DNA from: Pseudomonas sp. LB-090624
Lineage (GTDB): Bacteria; Pseudomonadota; Gammaproteobacteria; Pseudomonadales; Pseudomonadaceae
Assembly: GCF_003205205.1 (NCBI RefSeq)
Contig: NZ_QJRL01000005.1
Coordinates: 124,001-188,000, forward strand
Direction of reading: 5' to 3'
Length of the DNA: 64,000 nt
The first letter of the stretch is position 1. Every line of letters starts with the position of its first letter. Under the pieces are notes generated by a model. The model had not been told where the DNA came from. It made no database searches and saw only the letters and a program-made list of their open reading frames with translations. Of this stretch, positions 42,801 through 52,440 are shown piece by piece. The position numbers and the translations under genes are program-made.

Positions 42801-43308
42801 GGCTGTTGCCTCACCGGATGTGACGGAGGATTTGGTTAATGACCACTGGGCAGAAGAGAGAGGGGACCGATCAACGTAGCAGTTCCAAGAGACCTGGATC
42901 TGCGCACTGCTTCATGGCCCAAGCAACGCTTGATATCAGGCTCTTAGTCAAGGCCTTGATCATAAAGCCGCGTCGAAGGGGCTTTGGGTGTCAGCGTTTT
43001 CTGTTATTTCTCTTTGGTCAAACCAGCAATGCACGGAACACGCCAACGTTTACGATTCGTCGGTGTTTCGTATGCATAAAGTTCTCTAAAAGCTCACCCA
43101 TGACTTAACGTGATGATTTAGTGAGTAATTTACGATTGTAGGAACCAGGCTTTTGCCATGGATGTGAGCCACGTGCGGGATGGTGGGCTACTGAAATCCT
43201 AGATATTGCATCAAGGCTGCTTCATAACGAAACATTTGAGAGGATGACTGCGTTTTCGTAGTGCGCCGTGCGGGTAGAAAGGCCGCACGGTCGAGGCGTC
43301 AGTGAGGG
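42801..43308. other. Intergenic region between MHS transporter and winged-helix regulator genes
   Basis: About 500 bp, AT-rich from 43030 to 43140. A GC-rich stem CCGTGCGG/CCGCACGG (43266-43290) just downstream of the regulator stop could end its transcript, though no T-run follows. No coding potential recognised. Confidence 0.4.
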
Positions 43309-43842
43309 TTACACGAGTGAAGAAGCCGCCCTGGCTGCTTGATCATATGTACCAGACATCTCGCGCAGGGTGCGAGCTGTAGCGCTTAGCTTTTCCACTA
43401 CGTTCTGATCAATGCTGGGAACTAGGCATTTGTTGCGTACGACAACATAACGCTCCACTAAATCCAGCCCTTTTTTCGTCGGACTGTAAAAAACTTCCTT
43501 GCCGATTTTTTTCGAGGTGATCAGTTGGCTTCCAGACAGCTTCCGGAGGGAGTAAGACACGATATGGGTGTCGCCGAAATTCAGAGTGAAGCAAATGTCT
43601 GCCAGTTTTTTTTGCTTGCCTCGGTGGCAAATGTGATTCAACACGATGATGTCCACCATGCCCAGGTCTGGCGCGCCCGCTGCACTCATGCATGATGTGG
43701 CCCATCTGGAAAAAGCGTTCCAGGTGAGGATCATGCCGAATTCAAATTCAGAAGCAGGCACTTGGCCCTCTACCACAAGGTGCGCAGAGGCGACGAGTGG
43801 CCCGCTCAGATCGGATTCGAGTTGTGAAAGCTTATCGGACAT
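43309..43842 (-). CDS. Winged-helix DNA-binding protein, MarR-like
   Basis: A 177-residue regulator. After an N-terminal helical part, VDIIVLNHICHRGKQKKLADICFTLNFGDTHIVSYSLRKL (several pieces, e.g. HRGKQKKLADICFTLN) is a winged helix followed by LITSKKIGKEVFYSPTKKG, the wing. The family includes predicted MarR-type repressors next to catabolic genes. It lies just downstream of and on the same strand as the OprD gene at 44019, and may control it or the MHS gene. Confidence 0.78.
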   Translation of the reverse strand: MSDKLSQLESDLSGPLVASAHLVVEGQVPASEFEFGMILTWNAFSRWATSCMSAAGAPDLGMVDIIVLNHICHRGKQKKLADICFTLNFGDTHIVSYSLRKLSGSQLITSKKIGKEVFYSPTKKGLDLVERYVVVRNKCLVPSIDQNVVEKLSATARTLREMSGTYDQAARAASSLV

Positions 43843-43972
43843 GTACCCTCCAGAAATTCTAATCGGCCTGCACGCAGCCGCTGGCTCATGCGCGGCAATC
43901 TACCACAGACCAGTTTGGAGGGGGGGCGGCCTGCGTGGGTAGCCAACCTAAATACGTAGATCCCAGACAGAC

Positions 43973-43999
43973 AAAAGCCCAGCGCTACTGAGCTGGGCT
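43973..43999 (-). terminator. Probable rho-independent terminator of the OprD gene
   Basis: On the minus strand AGCCCAGC, 8-nt loop, GCTGGGCT, then TTTTG, about 20 bp after the porin stop codon. Confidence 0.6.
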
Positions 44000-44018
44000 G
44001 TCCAAAACGGATAGGAAA

Positions 44019-45368
44019 CTATTTGAATTGGTACGTGTAATTTACGTAGAAGCGAGTCTGATCCGTGTCGTAGCCGCCTTGGCTTTCCGGGACTTCAGTA
44101 CGATAATTGGCTCGTCGCAGTGCAAATCCGATACCCTTCCCTACACCGGACTGGATCACGTAATCGATCCGGTAATCACGTTCCCACTCCGAATAAGTGT
44201 CCCCGTTACCAGTCGCGTCTTTGATGCCATTGGCATGGAGGTATGTGATGGACGCTTTGAGACCAGGCACACCCAAGGCAGCGAAATCATAGGCATACTG
44301 ACCAAACGTGGTGTTTTCACCTGCGCGCACGAACGCGTTGATCATAGAGTCCGTGAATAGATAGTAGCTTGAACCCCCTTCACCCTCTGGGCGACCACGA
44401 CCGTCCCGCAGGCTTCCGTTGTTCACCGATGCCATACCGCCGTTGTCCCCAACCTGTTGGTGGCCAAGTAGGAAGAGGTTGCCGCCAAGGGTGTAGGTGA
44501 AAATCGCAGACCAGGTGTTATTATCGACTTCGCCAGCTTCTTTTGCGTAGCCGCCATTGTTGTTGAACGAATAAGTAGCGCTGCCATTTCGCCCGTCGGC
44601 TCGGCTATTGAAGTAGCGAAGATCCGTTTTAAAGGTCTGTCCTTCGGCAATTGGGAACTGGTGAACCAAACCCAGAAAATGCTGGCTGTAATAGTCTTCA
44701 AGGTTGGCGTAGTAATACTGGAGTGTCAGTTCTTTATTTACCTTCCAGTCAGTGCCTCCGTACCAGAAGGCATCTGACCCATGGGCACCCCCACCCATGG
44801 CGATCCCAGCCCAATTACTGGAGGCCCGTCCAATTTCCCGAGTCAGCCTGCCGCCAGTGAATGTAAAACTGTCCAGCTCTTTGGAGGTGATCTGCGCGCC
44901 GCTGTAGGCTGCAGGTAGGAGCCGTCCATCGTTAGTGACTAGCACCGGTAAATTGGGCTGGAGACTGTTGCCGACTAAAGCTTCTGTCTTTGAGAGGCGA
45001 ACCTTGCCAGCACCTCGCAGGCTAGACCATTCGTCCACAGGGGAGCCATCACTGGAAACAGGAGTGAAAGTGTTGGTGGTACTCGCCGAGTGATTGTCGA
45101 TGCCTCCCCCTAGGTTGATACCCACGACCCCTTGTAGATCGAACCCAAACCCAATCAGTCCATCGGTGTACCCTGAATTGAAGTCGAATTTGAGTCCCGT
45201 CGCGGTTTGACGCTGATCAGAGTCAAGCGCGCGTACATCATTCTCGAAATAGAGAGTCCTGGAGCTCAGACTGGCTCGGCTGTCGTCAAGCAGATCAGCA
45301 TTTGCTCCATGTGATAATGCCGAACCCAGGCCTGCTAATACGACTGCAACGTGACGGTTGTACTTCAA
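44019..45368 (-). CDS. OprD family outer-membrane porin
   Basis: A 449-residue porin starting at TTG, supported by AGGAG eight bases upstream. The signal peptide ends SHGANA about residue 24; LLDDSRASLSSRTLYFENDVR, DEWSSLRG, RLLPAAYSGAQ and a last strand ending NYTYQFK fit the OprD family. It is more divergent from the other two OprD copies than they are from one another. A terminator follows. Cargo unknown; nearby MHS carriers suggest an organic acid or amine. Confidence 0.92.
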   Translation of the reverse strand: MKYNRHVAVVLAGLGSALSHGANADLLDDSRASLSSRTLYFENDVRALDSDQRQTATGLKFDFNSGYTDGLIGFGFDLQGVVGINLGGGIDNHSASTTNTFTPVSSDGSPVDEWSSLRGAGKVRLSKTEALVGNSLQPNLPVLVTNDGRLLPAAYSGAQITSKELDSFTFTGGRLTREIGRASSNWAGIAMGGGAHGSDAFWYGGTDWKVNKELTLQYYYANLEDYYSQHFLGLVHQFPIAEGQTFKTDLRYFNSRADGRNGSATYSFNNNGGYAKEAGEVDNNTWSAIFTYTLGGNLFLLGHQQVGDNGGMASVNNGSLRDGRGRPEGEGGSSYYLFTDSMINAFVRAGENTTFGQYAYDFAALGVPGLKASITYLHANGIKDATGNGDTYSEWERDYRIDYVIQSGVGKGIGFALRRANYRTEVPESQGGYDTDQTRFYVNYTYQFK

Positions 45369-45952
45369 TTTACCACTCCTGATTTATTATGATGGATAGA
45401 GAAGGAGAGTTAATGGGGCACAGTTAACCGGTGCTTGTATCTGGCGCACAGTGTCGGCTTTGAATTTGAGTTGGTGATGCTTCAAGCCAAAATGGTGGCC
45501 AGTAACCGAGTCCAGTTTTATTTATTATGAAGGGCAGTCTGTAGCAGGAGGGGGCACAAAGATATGTTTGGCATAGGGGGCCTCAACAGAAAGGGCAGAT
45601 TTTTATAAGCGTTATATACGTTCTGTCGTTCAGCTATAAATCTTTGTCCGGGGACCCGTGGATAGCGGTATTTTTATCGGATCGATGGACAGCCGCCACC
45701 CTAAACATTATCGATCCTTATGGAAAGCGATTTTATTTCAACATTCATCATCACTTTTTTTCATGCAATGCTCAGCTGGGTGTCAAGACGAGTCGGGTCC
45801 TTGGCGAGCCCGTGGGTGGATAGTCAGAACAGGGTGGCTAGTCAGAACAGGGTGGCGCCGGCAGGGGCGTAACCACCCGTGCAGAAAGGGTAGCGATTGC
45901 ATGCTCCAGGGTTGCAGTTGTGCCGTTCAGGGCCCGCACATTGCCTCGTGCA
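45369..45952. other. Intergenic region with a tandem repeat
   Basis: Between the OprD gene start and the end of the MHS gene at 45953. It holds two perfect copies of an 18-bp unit (45821-45838 and 45839-45856, TAGTCAGAACAGGGTGGC) and an AT-rich part near 45600-45760. No gene recognised. Confidence 0.4.
45821..45856. repeat. 18-bp direct tandem repeat, two copies
   Basis: TAGTCAGAACAGGGTGGC occurs twice in immediate succession without a mismatch, downstream of the MHS transporter gene. Probably a recent slippage duplication. Confidence 0.85.
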
Positions 45953-47323
45953 TCAGCCTGGAGCGCTCGCCTTGATGAGTGATTCGCTGGTAATGTCGAA
46001 ATCTTTGGTTTCAACGCACATATAGGTACAGCCTGCCGAGAAGAGTGCCAGTAAGACCATGTAGCTCGCAATGTAATAAGGTGATCCGAAGTGGCTGAGT
46101 AGATACGCGCCTATTATCGGTGCTGTGCCACCCCCTATGATGCCACCGATGTTTGTTGCCATGGCGAATCCAGTGAATCTGGCACTGGGTCCGAAGGCCT
46201 CTCCGGTGAAGGATGGTATAGCACCGAAGACCAATCCATACCCCACCATTAACATACTGGCGCCCGCGAGCATTTGTGAAAAGTCTGCACTTGAGTAAAG
46301 GTGCCAGAAAGGGAATGCTGAGAGTGCAGTCACGGCAAAGCCGATTAGCAGGGTGGCACGCCGCCCCAGTTTATCCGCCATCAGCCCCGCCAAGGGCACT
46401 GTCAACAAGTGAGTGCACATGGCTGTCATAACGATTGAGAGGATAAAGCTGTTGGATAATCCTAGCTCTTTTTGGCCATAACTTAGGGAGAAGACCGTAA
46501 ATAGGTAGAAGGTAGAGAAGTGACAGATATTTGCCCCGGCTACCAAGAGTAGTTGTTTAGGATACCTCGTGATCAACTGGAATGCAGGCGCCTGCGGAGG
46601 TGCGCTCTGGTTGTGGCGTTGAGACGCTGCATGCTCAAACACCGGTGACTCCGGAACCTTTGCCCTGATGAATACGCCGATGATCAACAAGGCCAAGCTT
46701 GCGACGAATGGGATGCGCCATCCCCAGCTATGAAACGCTTCAGTAGTTGTCGTGGCGCTGACGATGAGCAGCATGCCGGCTGACGCTATAAATCCAAACA
46801 CAGGACCTATGTTGTTGAGCGCTGAATAGAAGCCTCTTGCACGTCTCGGTGCATGCTCAAGGAGCATTAAGACAGCGCCGCTGTACTCGCCGGCAAAGGA
46901 AAAACCTTGGATGAAACGCAGTGAACACAGAATCAATGGTGCCCAGATGCCGATACTGGCATAGGTGGGAAGTAGACCAATAGCCACTGTGCTCAATCCC
47001 ATCATTATCAGCGTCAGGTAGAGCAGTTTTTTTCTGCCAATTCTATCGCCAAAGTGGCCAAGCACCAGCGCGCCATGAGGGCGCGCTATAAATGAGATCG
47101 CGAAAGATGCCAGGGCGAGTAATCTGGAGACTGATTCGTCAGATCCTGGAAAAAATAGGGGCGCGAAGATTAAGGCCGCGGCTGTTCCGTACAGGTAGAT
47201 ATCATAGGTCTCCAGTGCCGTGCCGAACAGGCTGCCGGCGACGACGTTCTTCATCGTTTTTTTCGTGTCTGCGTCAAGGCTTTTAGAGTGCGTTGCTGTA
47301 CTGCTTTGGGCTGATGTATACAT
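45953..47323 (-). CDS. MFS transporter, MHS family
   Basis: A 456-residue, 12-helix symporter. VAGSLFGTALETYDIYLYG, RPHGALVLGHFGDRIGRKK and FIQGFSFAGEYSGAVLMLLEHAP are MHS hallmarks. I start at the ATG at 47323 (MYTSAQSS), as the 39 upstream residues are not membrane-like; a leader with AACAATAACAAA (minus strand, 47334-47350) precedes it. It lies downstream of and same-strand with an alcohol dehydrogenase and an aldehyde dehydrogenase, so it may import their alcohol or amine precursor. Confidence 0.88.
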   Translation of the reverse strand: MYTSAQSSTATHSKSLDADTKKTMKNVVAGSLFGTALETYDIYLYGTAAALIFAPLFFPGSDESVSRLLALASFAISFIARPHGALVLGHFGDRIGRKKLLYLTLIMMGLSTVAIGLLPTYASIGIWAPLILCSLRFIQGFSFAGEYSGAVLMLLEHAPRRARGFYSALNNIGPVFGFIASAGMLLIVSATTTTEAFHSWGWRIPFVASLALLIIGVFIRAKVPESPVFEHAASQRHNQSAPPQAPAFQLITRYPKQLLLVAGANICHFSTFYLFTVFSLSYGQKELGLSNSFILSIVMTAMCTHLLTVPLAGLMADKLGRRATLLIGFAVTALSAFPFWHLYSSADFSQMLAGASMLMVGYGLVFGAIPSFTGEAFGPSARFTGFAMATNIGGIIGGGTAPIIGAYLLSHFGSPYYIASYMVLLALFSAGCTYMCVETKDFDITSESLIKASAPG

Positions 47324-47333
47324 TTTTTCAACC

Positions 47334-47350
47334 TTTGTTATTGTTGTGTG
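47334..47350 (-). promoter_or_regulatory. AAnAAnAA (Hfq/Crc-like) motif before the MHS transporter gene
   Basis: The minus strand reads CACACAACAATAACAAA, four consecutive AAN triplets ending about 11 bases upstream of the ATG at 47323. Confidence 0.45.
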
Positions 47351-47497
47351 CGTACATGGCTTGCTAGTGTGTGGCCTTGTGAGCGTTTCCTCGTTAGCCA
47401 GATAGTGAATGGCTCCCTTCCACTCGACCATTGAGCTCAAGGCGACTTGATTCCCGGATGGAAAGCTAAGCCTTTGGCCTTGAGCGTGGTTTTCAAA

Positions 47498-48610
47498 TCA
47501 ATCGACCGTGATGACAGGCTTAATTTCTTCAAAGTTTTTCATGCGTGTAAGGGCGATGTTTACTTGGTCAAGCGAGTACCGGCCAGTGATCATCTCGTGG
47601 AATGGGAAATTGTTTTGATGCTTTTCCAAAAATTGCAGGGCGAGCGAATAGCTACGTGCATCGCCCGAAAAAGACCCGATCAACTGGAGGTTTTTCTTCA
47701 CAATCATCGAGGGGGCCATACTCGTCTCTGCCTCACCAAGCTGACCGACCACGAGATAGCGACCACCCTTCCTGGCAAGCGCCATTCCTTCCACGAAGGC
47801 GGCGGGCACACCTGTAAACTCCATCACGATGTCAGCGCCTCGTCCTCCCGTTTCCGCGAGCACTCTGTCGAGACGTTCTCGTGCTGATGTACCTTCGACA
47901 GGGATGCAGACATCTGCACCAAATCGCTCCGCCATCTGCAGGCGTGCTGAAGGCGAGCCAATCACAATGACCTTCTTTGCACCGCGCACCTTGGCGTTTG
48001 CCGTAGCCAGCAAACCGAGTGGGCCAGCTCCTTGGATCAATACGGTGTCAGTAGGCTCTATCGCACCAATCTGCGAGTAGGCATTCATTACAGAACGCAG
48101 TGCGCAGCTGGAGAGACTCGCCAATTCGTTCGGTATCGAGTCAGGAACCCGCAGTCGACCCGACTGAGGTAATACGTACCCGTACTGAGAGAACCCGCCC
48201 AGAAGGTAGGGAGGCTCTTCAATGTTTTCGTACATGTAGGCACGGCGATTGCTGCAGAGGGTCGGGGCGCGTGCGGTGGTGCAGTAGTAGCAACCGCCGC
48301 AGGATGTATGGGTATATACAACACGGTCACCGATTCGCAGGGGAGTACCCACAGAATCAGTCATGCTTCCACTGCCCGCTTGTACCACCCTGCCGACCAT
48401 TTCGTGGCCGATAATGACAGGCAAGTTCACGTTCAGAGAGAGTGCACCTTGCCACAGGTGTACATCCGTTCCGCAAATGGAGCACATTTCGATCTTGATG
48501 AGCGCAGCACCAGGTTCGACTAGACGAGGTACGGGCACCTCTTCAATGACGAGAGGTGCTTTGAACTCACGCAGCACTGCCGCCCTGGAAAACTCGGGAA
48601 GTGATGTCAT
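47498..48610 (-). CDS. Zinc-dependent alcohol dehydrogenase (MDR family)
   Basis: A 370-residue medium-chain dehydrogenase. MCSICGTDVHLWQG gives the catalytic zinc cysteine, GHEMVGRV the His-Glu pair, and SCGGCYYCTTARAPTLC the four structural zinc cysteines; the Rossmann region GAGPLGLLATANAKV binds NAD(P). The ATG at 48610 is preferred over a TTG two codons upstream. The aldehyde dehydrogenase at 48638 begins the same transcript, so alcohol is oxidised to aldehyde and then acid. Confidence 0.9.
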   Translation of the reverse strand: MTSLPEFSRAAVLREFKAPLVIEEVPVPRLVEPGAALIKIEMCSICGTDVHLWQGALSLNVNLPVIIGHEMVGRVVQAGSGSMTDSVGTPLRIGDRVVYTHTSCGGCYYCTTARAPTLCSNRRAYMYENIEEPPYLLGGFSQYGYVLPQSGRLRVPDSIPNELASLSSCALRSVMNAYSQIGAIEPTDTVLIQGAGPLGLLATANAKVRGAKKVIVIGSPSARLQMAERFGADVCIPVEGTSARERLDRVLAETGGRGADIVMEFTGVPAAFVEGMALARKGGRYLVVGQLGEAETSMAPSMIVKKNLQLIGSFSGDARSYSLALQFLEKHQNNFPFHEMITGRYSLDQVNIALTRMKNFEEIKPVITVD

Positions 48611-48637
48611 CGTCAATTGCCTTTGTTAGATCAAGAT

Positions 48638-50089
48638 TCAGTCGTGCTTCTGCACAATTGTTTTAGTGACGGTGTATTCTTTGAGCGCCTCCAGGCCCTT
48701 CTCCCGCCCGTGCCCGCTGCGCTTTACTCCCCCGAATGGCAATTCGATCCCACCCCCAGCGCCGTAGTTGTTGATGAAGACCTGCCCGACGCGTAGTTTT
48801 TTGGCCACACGCATTTGCCGTGCCCCATTCTCCGTCCAGACACCAGCGACCAAGCCATAGTTAGTACCGTTGGCGATGGCAATGGCCTCGGCCTCGTCTT
48901 CAAATGTGATAACCGCAAGTACAGGACCGAAAATTTCTTGCTGAGCCAGCTCGTGAGTGGTCGGGACGGGGCCCAGAAGGGTAGGGCGAACGAAATAGCC
49001 GGTAGGTCCGGCGCTTTCGTCCATTGAGCCTTGCGCAAGCACTTCGATTCCGTCAGTGTGCGCGCGGTCAAGAAAACCTTGGACTTTAAGCTGCTGGGTT
49101 TTGTTAATGACTGGCCCGCACTGTAGGTCAGCACTTGGAGCGCCTACGCGAACATTCGACATCTTGGATTTCAGCAATTCCACAAATGGATCGTAGATCG
49201 ATTGTTGAACCAGCACTCGACTACCTGCAGAGCAGGTTTGTCCCGCATTTTGAGTAATGACATTCACGATGGTCTGGGCCGCACGTTCGAAGTCCGAATC
49301 CGCGAAAACGATCTGCGGCGATTTTCCTCCAAGCTCCAGCACGCAGGGCACATGGTTCATCGCTGCTGCAGTCTGGATGATTGTGCCCACTTCTGAGGAG
49401 CCGGTGAAGGACAAGAAGTCTACGCCCGGGTGCTGGGACAGTGCGGCACCTGCTTCCTCGCCCAACCCAGTTACGAGATTGAGTACTCCTGGTGGAACGC
49501 CCGCTTCATGGGCCAGTTTGGTGAGATAGATGCAGCTCATGCTGGCATCTTCTGCAGGCTTCAGCACCACTGTGTTGCCTGTCGCAAGGGCCGGCCCGAT
49601 GGTGCGCCCGAACATTGAGGCGGGGTAGTTCCAGGGTATGATCATGCCGCAGACGCCTCGAGGCTCTCGGTGCACCATCACTTGGTAACCATCCAAAAAC
49701 GGGATCACGTCACCAAGTATCTTGTCAGCCGCACCGGCATAGAATTCGAAGTAGCGAGCGGTTGACTGGATGTCTGTCCTCGCTTGGCTGATAGGTTTGC
49801 CAGTATCGCGAGCTTCTAATTCGGCCAATTCCACACAGTTTTCTAAGATAAGAGCAGAGAGCTTGCACATTACCCTTCCACGCTCAAAGCCGGCCAGGGT
49901 ACCCCATGTTCCAGACAATGCTTTGCGTGCGGCGGCTACAGCGCGATCTACTTCTGGTTTGGCCCCTTTCGAAATAACGTTGAACGTTTCGCCGTCAGCG
50001 GGAGACTTCACGGCGAGTGTTGAGCCGGAAAGAGCAGGCTCCCATACACCTTCGATGAAAATAGATTGTTCGCAAGTGTGCACACTCAT
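48638..50089 (-). CDS. Aldehyde dehydrogenase, betaine-aldehyde-dehydrogenase-like
   Basis: A 483-residue ALDH. IIPWNYPASMFGRTIGPALA, LELGGKSPQIVFAD (Glu) and NAGQTCSAGSRVLV (Cys) are canonical, and the GYQVMVHREPRGVCG part resembles BADH-type enzymes. RBS AAAAGGAG and an AATAACAAGAA motif (50102-50112) precede the start. It heads a minus-strand group with the alcohol dehydrogenase and MHS carrier, divergent from the LysR gene at 50275. Confidence 0.9.
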   Translation of the reverse strand: MSVHTCEQSIFIEGVWEPALSGSTLAVKSPADGETFNVISKGAKPEVDRAVAAARKALSGTWGTLAGFERGRVMCKLSALILENCVELAELEARDTGKPISQARTDIQSTARYFEFYAGAADKILGDVIPFLDGYQVMVHREPRGVCGMIIPWNYPASMFGRTIGPALATGNTVVLKPAEDASMSCIYLTKLAHEAGVPPGVLNLVTGLGEEAGAALSQHPGVDFLSFTGSSEVGTIIQTAAAMNHVPCVLELGGKSPQIVFADSDFERAAQTIVNVITQNAGQTCSAGSRVLVQQSIYDPFVELLKSKMSNVRVGAPSADLQCGPVINKTQQLKVQGFLDRAHTDGIEVLAQGSMDESAGPTGYFVRPTLLGPVPTTHELAQQEIFGPVLAVITFEDEAEAIAIANGTNYGLVAGVWTENGARQMRVAKKLRVGQVFINNYGAGGGIELPFGGVKRSGHGREKGLEALKEYTVTKTIVQKHD

Positions 50090-50274
50090 TCTCCTTTTGG
50101 CTTCTTGTTATTCAGTCATTCGTGTGACTGCGAAAAATCATAGCGTGTGAATTTCTTTGGTAACAAATACGAATTGTCAATGGTGGTATCGAGGATTCTT
50201 ATACCCTATGCACTGCGGTTTCGTGAGAAGCTTCGGGCGCTACGCCAGAACTGGCTGAAGGAGAAGGCAGGGCC

Positions 50275-51228
50275 GTGGATATTCGAAGAATGCGTAACTT
50301 TGTGGTTTGCGTCGACTCAGGGAGCCTTTCTAAAGCAGCCGTCGCCCTCGCGATCTCCCAGCCTTCACTCAGCCAGCAAATTGCCGAGATGGAGAGCGAT
50401 TTTGGCATGCCACTGCTTACCCGTAGCCATGCCGGCGTTGTCCCTACTGAAGCGGGTTTGACACTTTATCGACACGCGCAGTCGATCCTGAAACAGGTCG
50501 TTCAGATGCGCAGTGAAATGAAGACTGGGGTGCACGCGTTGTCAGGACGGGTAGCGGTAGGGATGCCAAGCAGTATCTCATCCAGCCTTGCGATTCCGCT
50601 TTTCGAGCGGGTTCGGTCGCTGCACCCTGGAATTCGGATGGAGTTTTTCGATGGTATGAGCGGTTACCTTCAGGAACTACTCGCCGTCGGTACTCTGGAT
50701 TTCGCAGTGCTTCTCCGGGAGGAAGAAACGCGTGATGTCACGGTCATTCCACTGTTCACTGAAAGACTGGCTGTACTCGGTGTCCCTTGGGTGGGTAACG
50801 CTAACGACCCGTGTGTTGCGCTTGAAGCGATGTCAGGCGTGCCGCTCGTCCTTCCAGGTCGGACAAATGGATTGAGGCTGCTCATAGAGCGAGTGTTTGA
50901 CGCAGAGGGGCTGGAGTTGAACGTCGTCGCGGACATCAACTCCCTGCCGGCGATGATCGAAATCGCTCAGCGAGGTGAGGCTGCCACTCTTTTACCGGGC
51001 TATCTGGGAGGGAAAGCACCCGTCGGAGACAGTGATCGCCCGCCCCACGTCCTAAGCCGCTATTTGACCAACCCCACGCTCGAACGATGCGTCTCATTGT
51101 GTAGGCTCAACTCAGTACCTCAGACAGCAGCTGCGAAAGCGGTACAAGCCTGTCTTGTGCATCTCGTCGGCGAGTTGGCTCCTGGCATACCAGGTATGGC
51201 GGCAGCCATACCATTACTCAGTAAATGA
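50275..51228 (+). CDS. LysR family transcriptional regulator
   Basis: A 317-residue LTTR starting with GTG (GGAGAAGG upstream). DIRRMRNFVVCVDSGSLSKAA, SQPSLSQQIAEME and the effector domain (RVAVGMPSSISSSLAIPLFE, partly) are typical of the NAC/CynR-like group. It is divergent from the aldehyde/alcohol dehydrogenase group at 50089-47498 and convergent with the MFS gene at 51274. It probably controls the divergent oxidation genes. Confidence 0.9.
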   Translation: MDIRRMRNFVVCVDSGSLSKAAVALAISQPSLSQQIAEMESDFGMPLLTRSHAGVVPTEAGLTLYRHAQSILKQVVQMRSEMKTGVHALSGRVAVGMPSSISSSLAIPLFERVRSLHPGIRMEFFDGMSGYLQELLAVGTLDFAVLLREEETRDVTVIPLFTERLAVLGVPWVGNANDPCVALEAMSGVPLVLPGRTNGLRLLIERVFDAEGLELNVVADINSLPAMIEIAQRGEAATLLPGYLGGKAPVGDSDRPPHVLSRYLTNPTLERCVSLCRLNSVPQTAAAKAVQACLVHLVGELAPGIPGMAAAIPLLSK

Positions 51229-51273
51229 GTGTGACTCCCCTGGCCGCCGTTAGCGGCCAGAAAGACGTGCAGG

Positions 51274-52440
51274 TCAAGGGTGCAGAGGCGCCGCTCTAGT
51301 CTTTTTTGCGAGGATAACAGCCGCGGGGACGATGCAGAGGAGTTGCATGAGCACACCAAAATCACCCAGCTGACCGTAGCCATTCTCAAACTGCAAGGTA
51401 ACGGCAACCACCATGGGGCCGATAACCATACCCAAGGAGTCCGCGCCACTGGCAGCAGCGGTAGTCCTCCCTGTGCTATCGATCTCCGAAGAGTACATAC
51501 GAGCGTATGCAAGTAGGAAGACATACAGGAATGTCATCGACAGACCGACCGACCAATAGATGTACAGGTGCGGTTTCACATACAGGTAAGAGGTAATAGC
51601 CATCAGGAGACACGTAGCCACGAGAGGCAGCGCATTCTTGAATTTGGCAAACGCTTTGTTGGCGAGAAAAGGCACGAACATCGAGCAGAACATGCCTACG
51701 GAGCCGACCATGCCCACCCCCGCGAAATCGAGTCCTGCCTGCTGGCCCACCTGCTCGAAATAAAGCCAAAGTGTATTGGCGCCGATGCTGCTCAGCAGGC
51801 AAAGAGCAAAAAGAGAAATGCTGCGCAGACCGATAGACGACGAGGGCTTTGGCAGCTCGATATGTTGGATTTTAGCGACGTTGGGAAGCGCGAAAGCCAG
51901 TGGAAGTAACACTGCATATCCAATAGCGAGCGCCCAGAACACCGCTTTGTTGCCGAGAACCTCATGCAGTGCTGGTACCAGCATAAATGCGCTCAACGTC
52001 ACCCCAGCGCTGATCGCCGAGCTGTAACCCAGAAGCTTTGTGCCGCCCTTGAATTGGGCCAGGCTGGCGAAGCCTAGACCGATGCAGAGCCCCTCACCGA
52101 GCCCCGCGAGCCCTCGATACACGACTGCCTGACTAAAATCACCTGACACCAGCGTACCCACCTGGCCAGCGAAAGCCATCAGGATCCCCAGGACGTATAA
52201 GGTCTTACGGTTCATCAGGCCCAGTACGAATGACATGCAGATCGACGCGAATGCGATGCAGGCAATCTCCGCGGTTGAAGCGATGGTTGCTTGGGCAGGG
52301 TCGATCCCGAAGGTCTCGATGATCCCTGTGAAGGTGATGGGGATCCCCAGAATCGCGACGTAGGCAAAACAGGGGATGAAAAGGGCGGACGCTTTTTGCA
52401 GCGGTGACGCAGCGAAATGAATATCGATGTTGGAAGACAT
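51274..52440 (-). CDS. MFS transporter (paralogue of 55290-56474)
   Basis: A 388-residue, 12-helix MFS carrier. It shares PCFAY, IGIP/LGIP, TIAST-AEI, GLCIGLGFASLAQ and the ARMYSSEIDSTGRTTAA segment with the transporter at 55290, so the two are paralogues. I start at the ATG at 52440, whose leader AATAACAATACAGAGGA fuses an A-rich motif with the RBS; the longer frame begins 13 codons upstream. Substrate unknown, plausibly related to the nucleoside block to its right. Confidence 0.87.
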   Translation of the reverse strand: MSSNIDIHFAASPLQKASALFIPCFAYVAILGIPITFTGIIETFGIDPAQATIASTAEIACIAFASICMSFVLGLMNRKTLYVLGILMAFAGQVGTLVSGDFSQAVVYRGLAGLGEGLCIGLGFASLAQFKGGTKLLGYSSAISAGVTLSAFMLVPALHEVLGNKAVFWALAIGYAVLLPLAFALPNVAKIQHIELPKPSSSIGLRSISLFALCLLSSIGANTLWLYFEQVGQQAGLDFAGVGMVGSVGMFCSMFVPFLANKAFAKFKNALPLVATCLLMAITSYLYVKPHLYIYWSVGLSMTFLYVFLLAYARMYSSEIDSTGRTTAAASGADSLGMVIGPMVVAVTLQFENGYGQLGDFGVLMQLLCIVPAAVILAKKTRAAPLHP

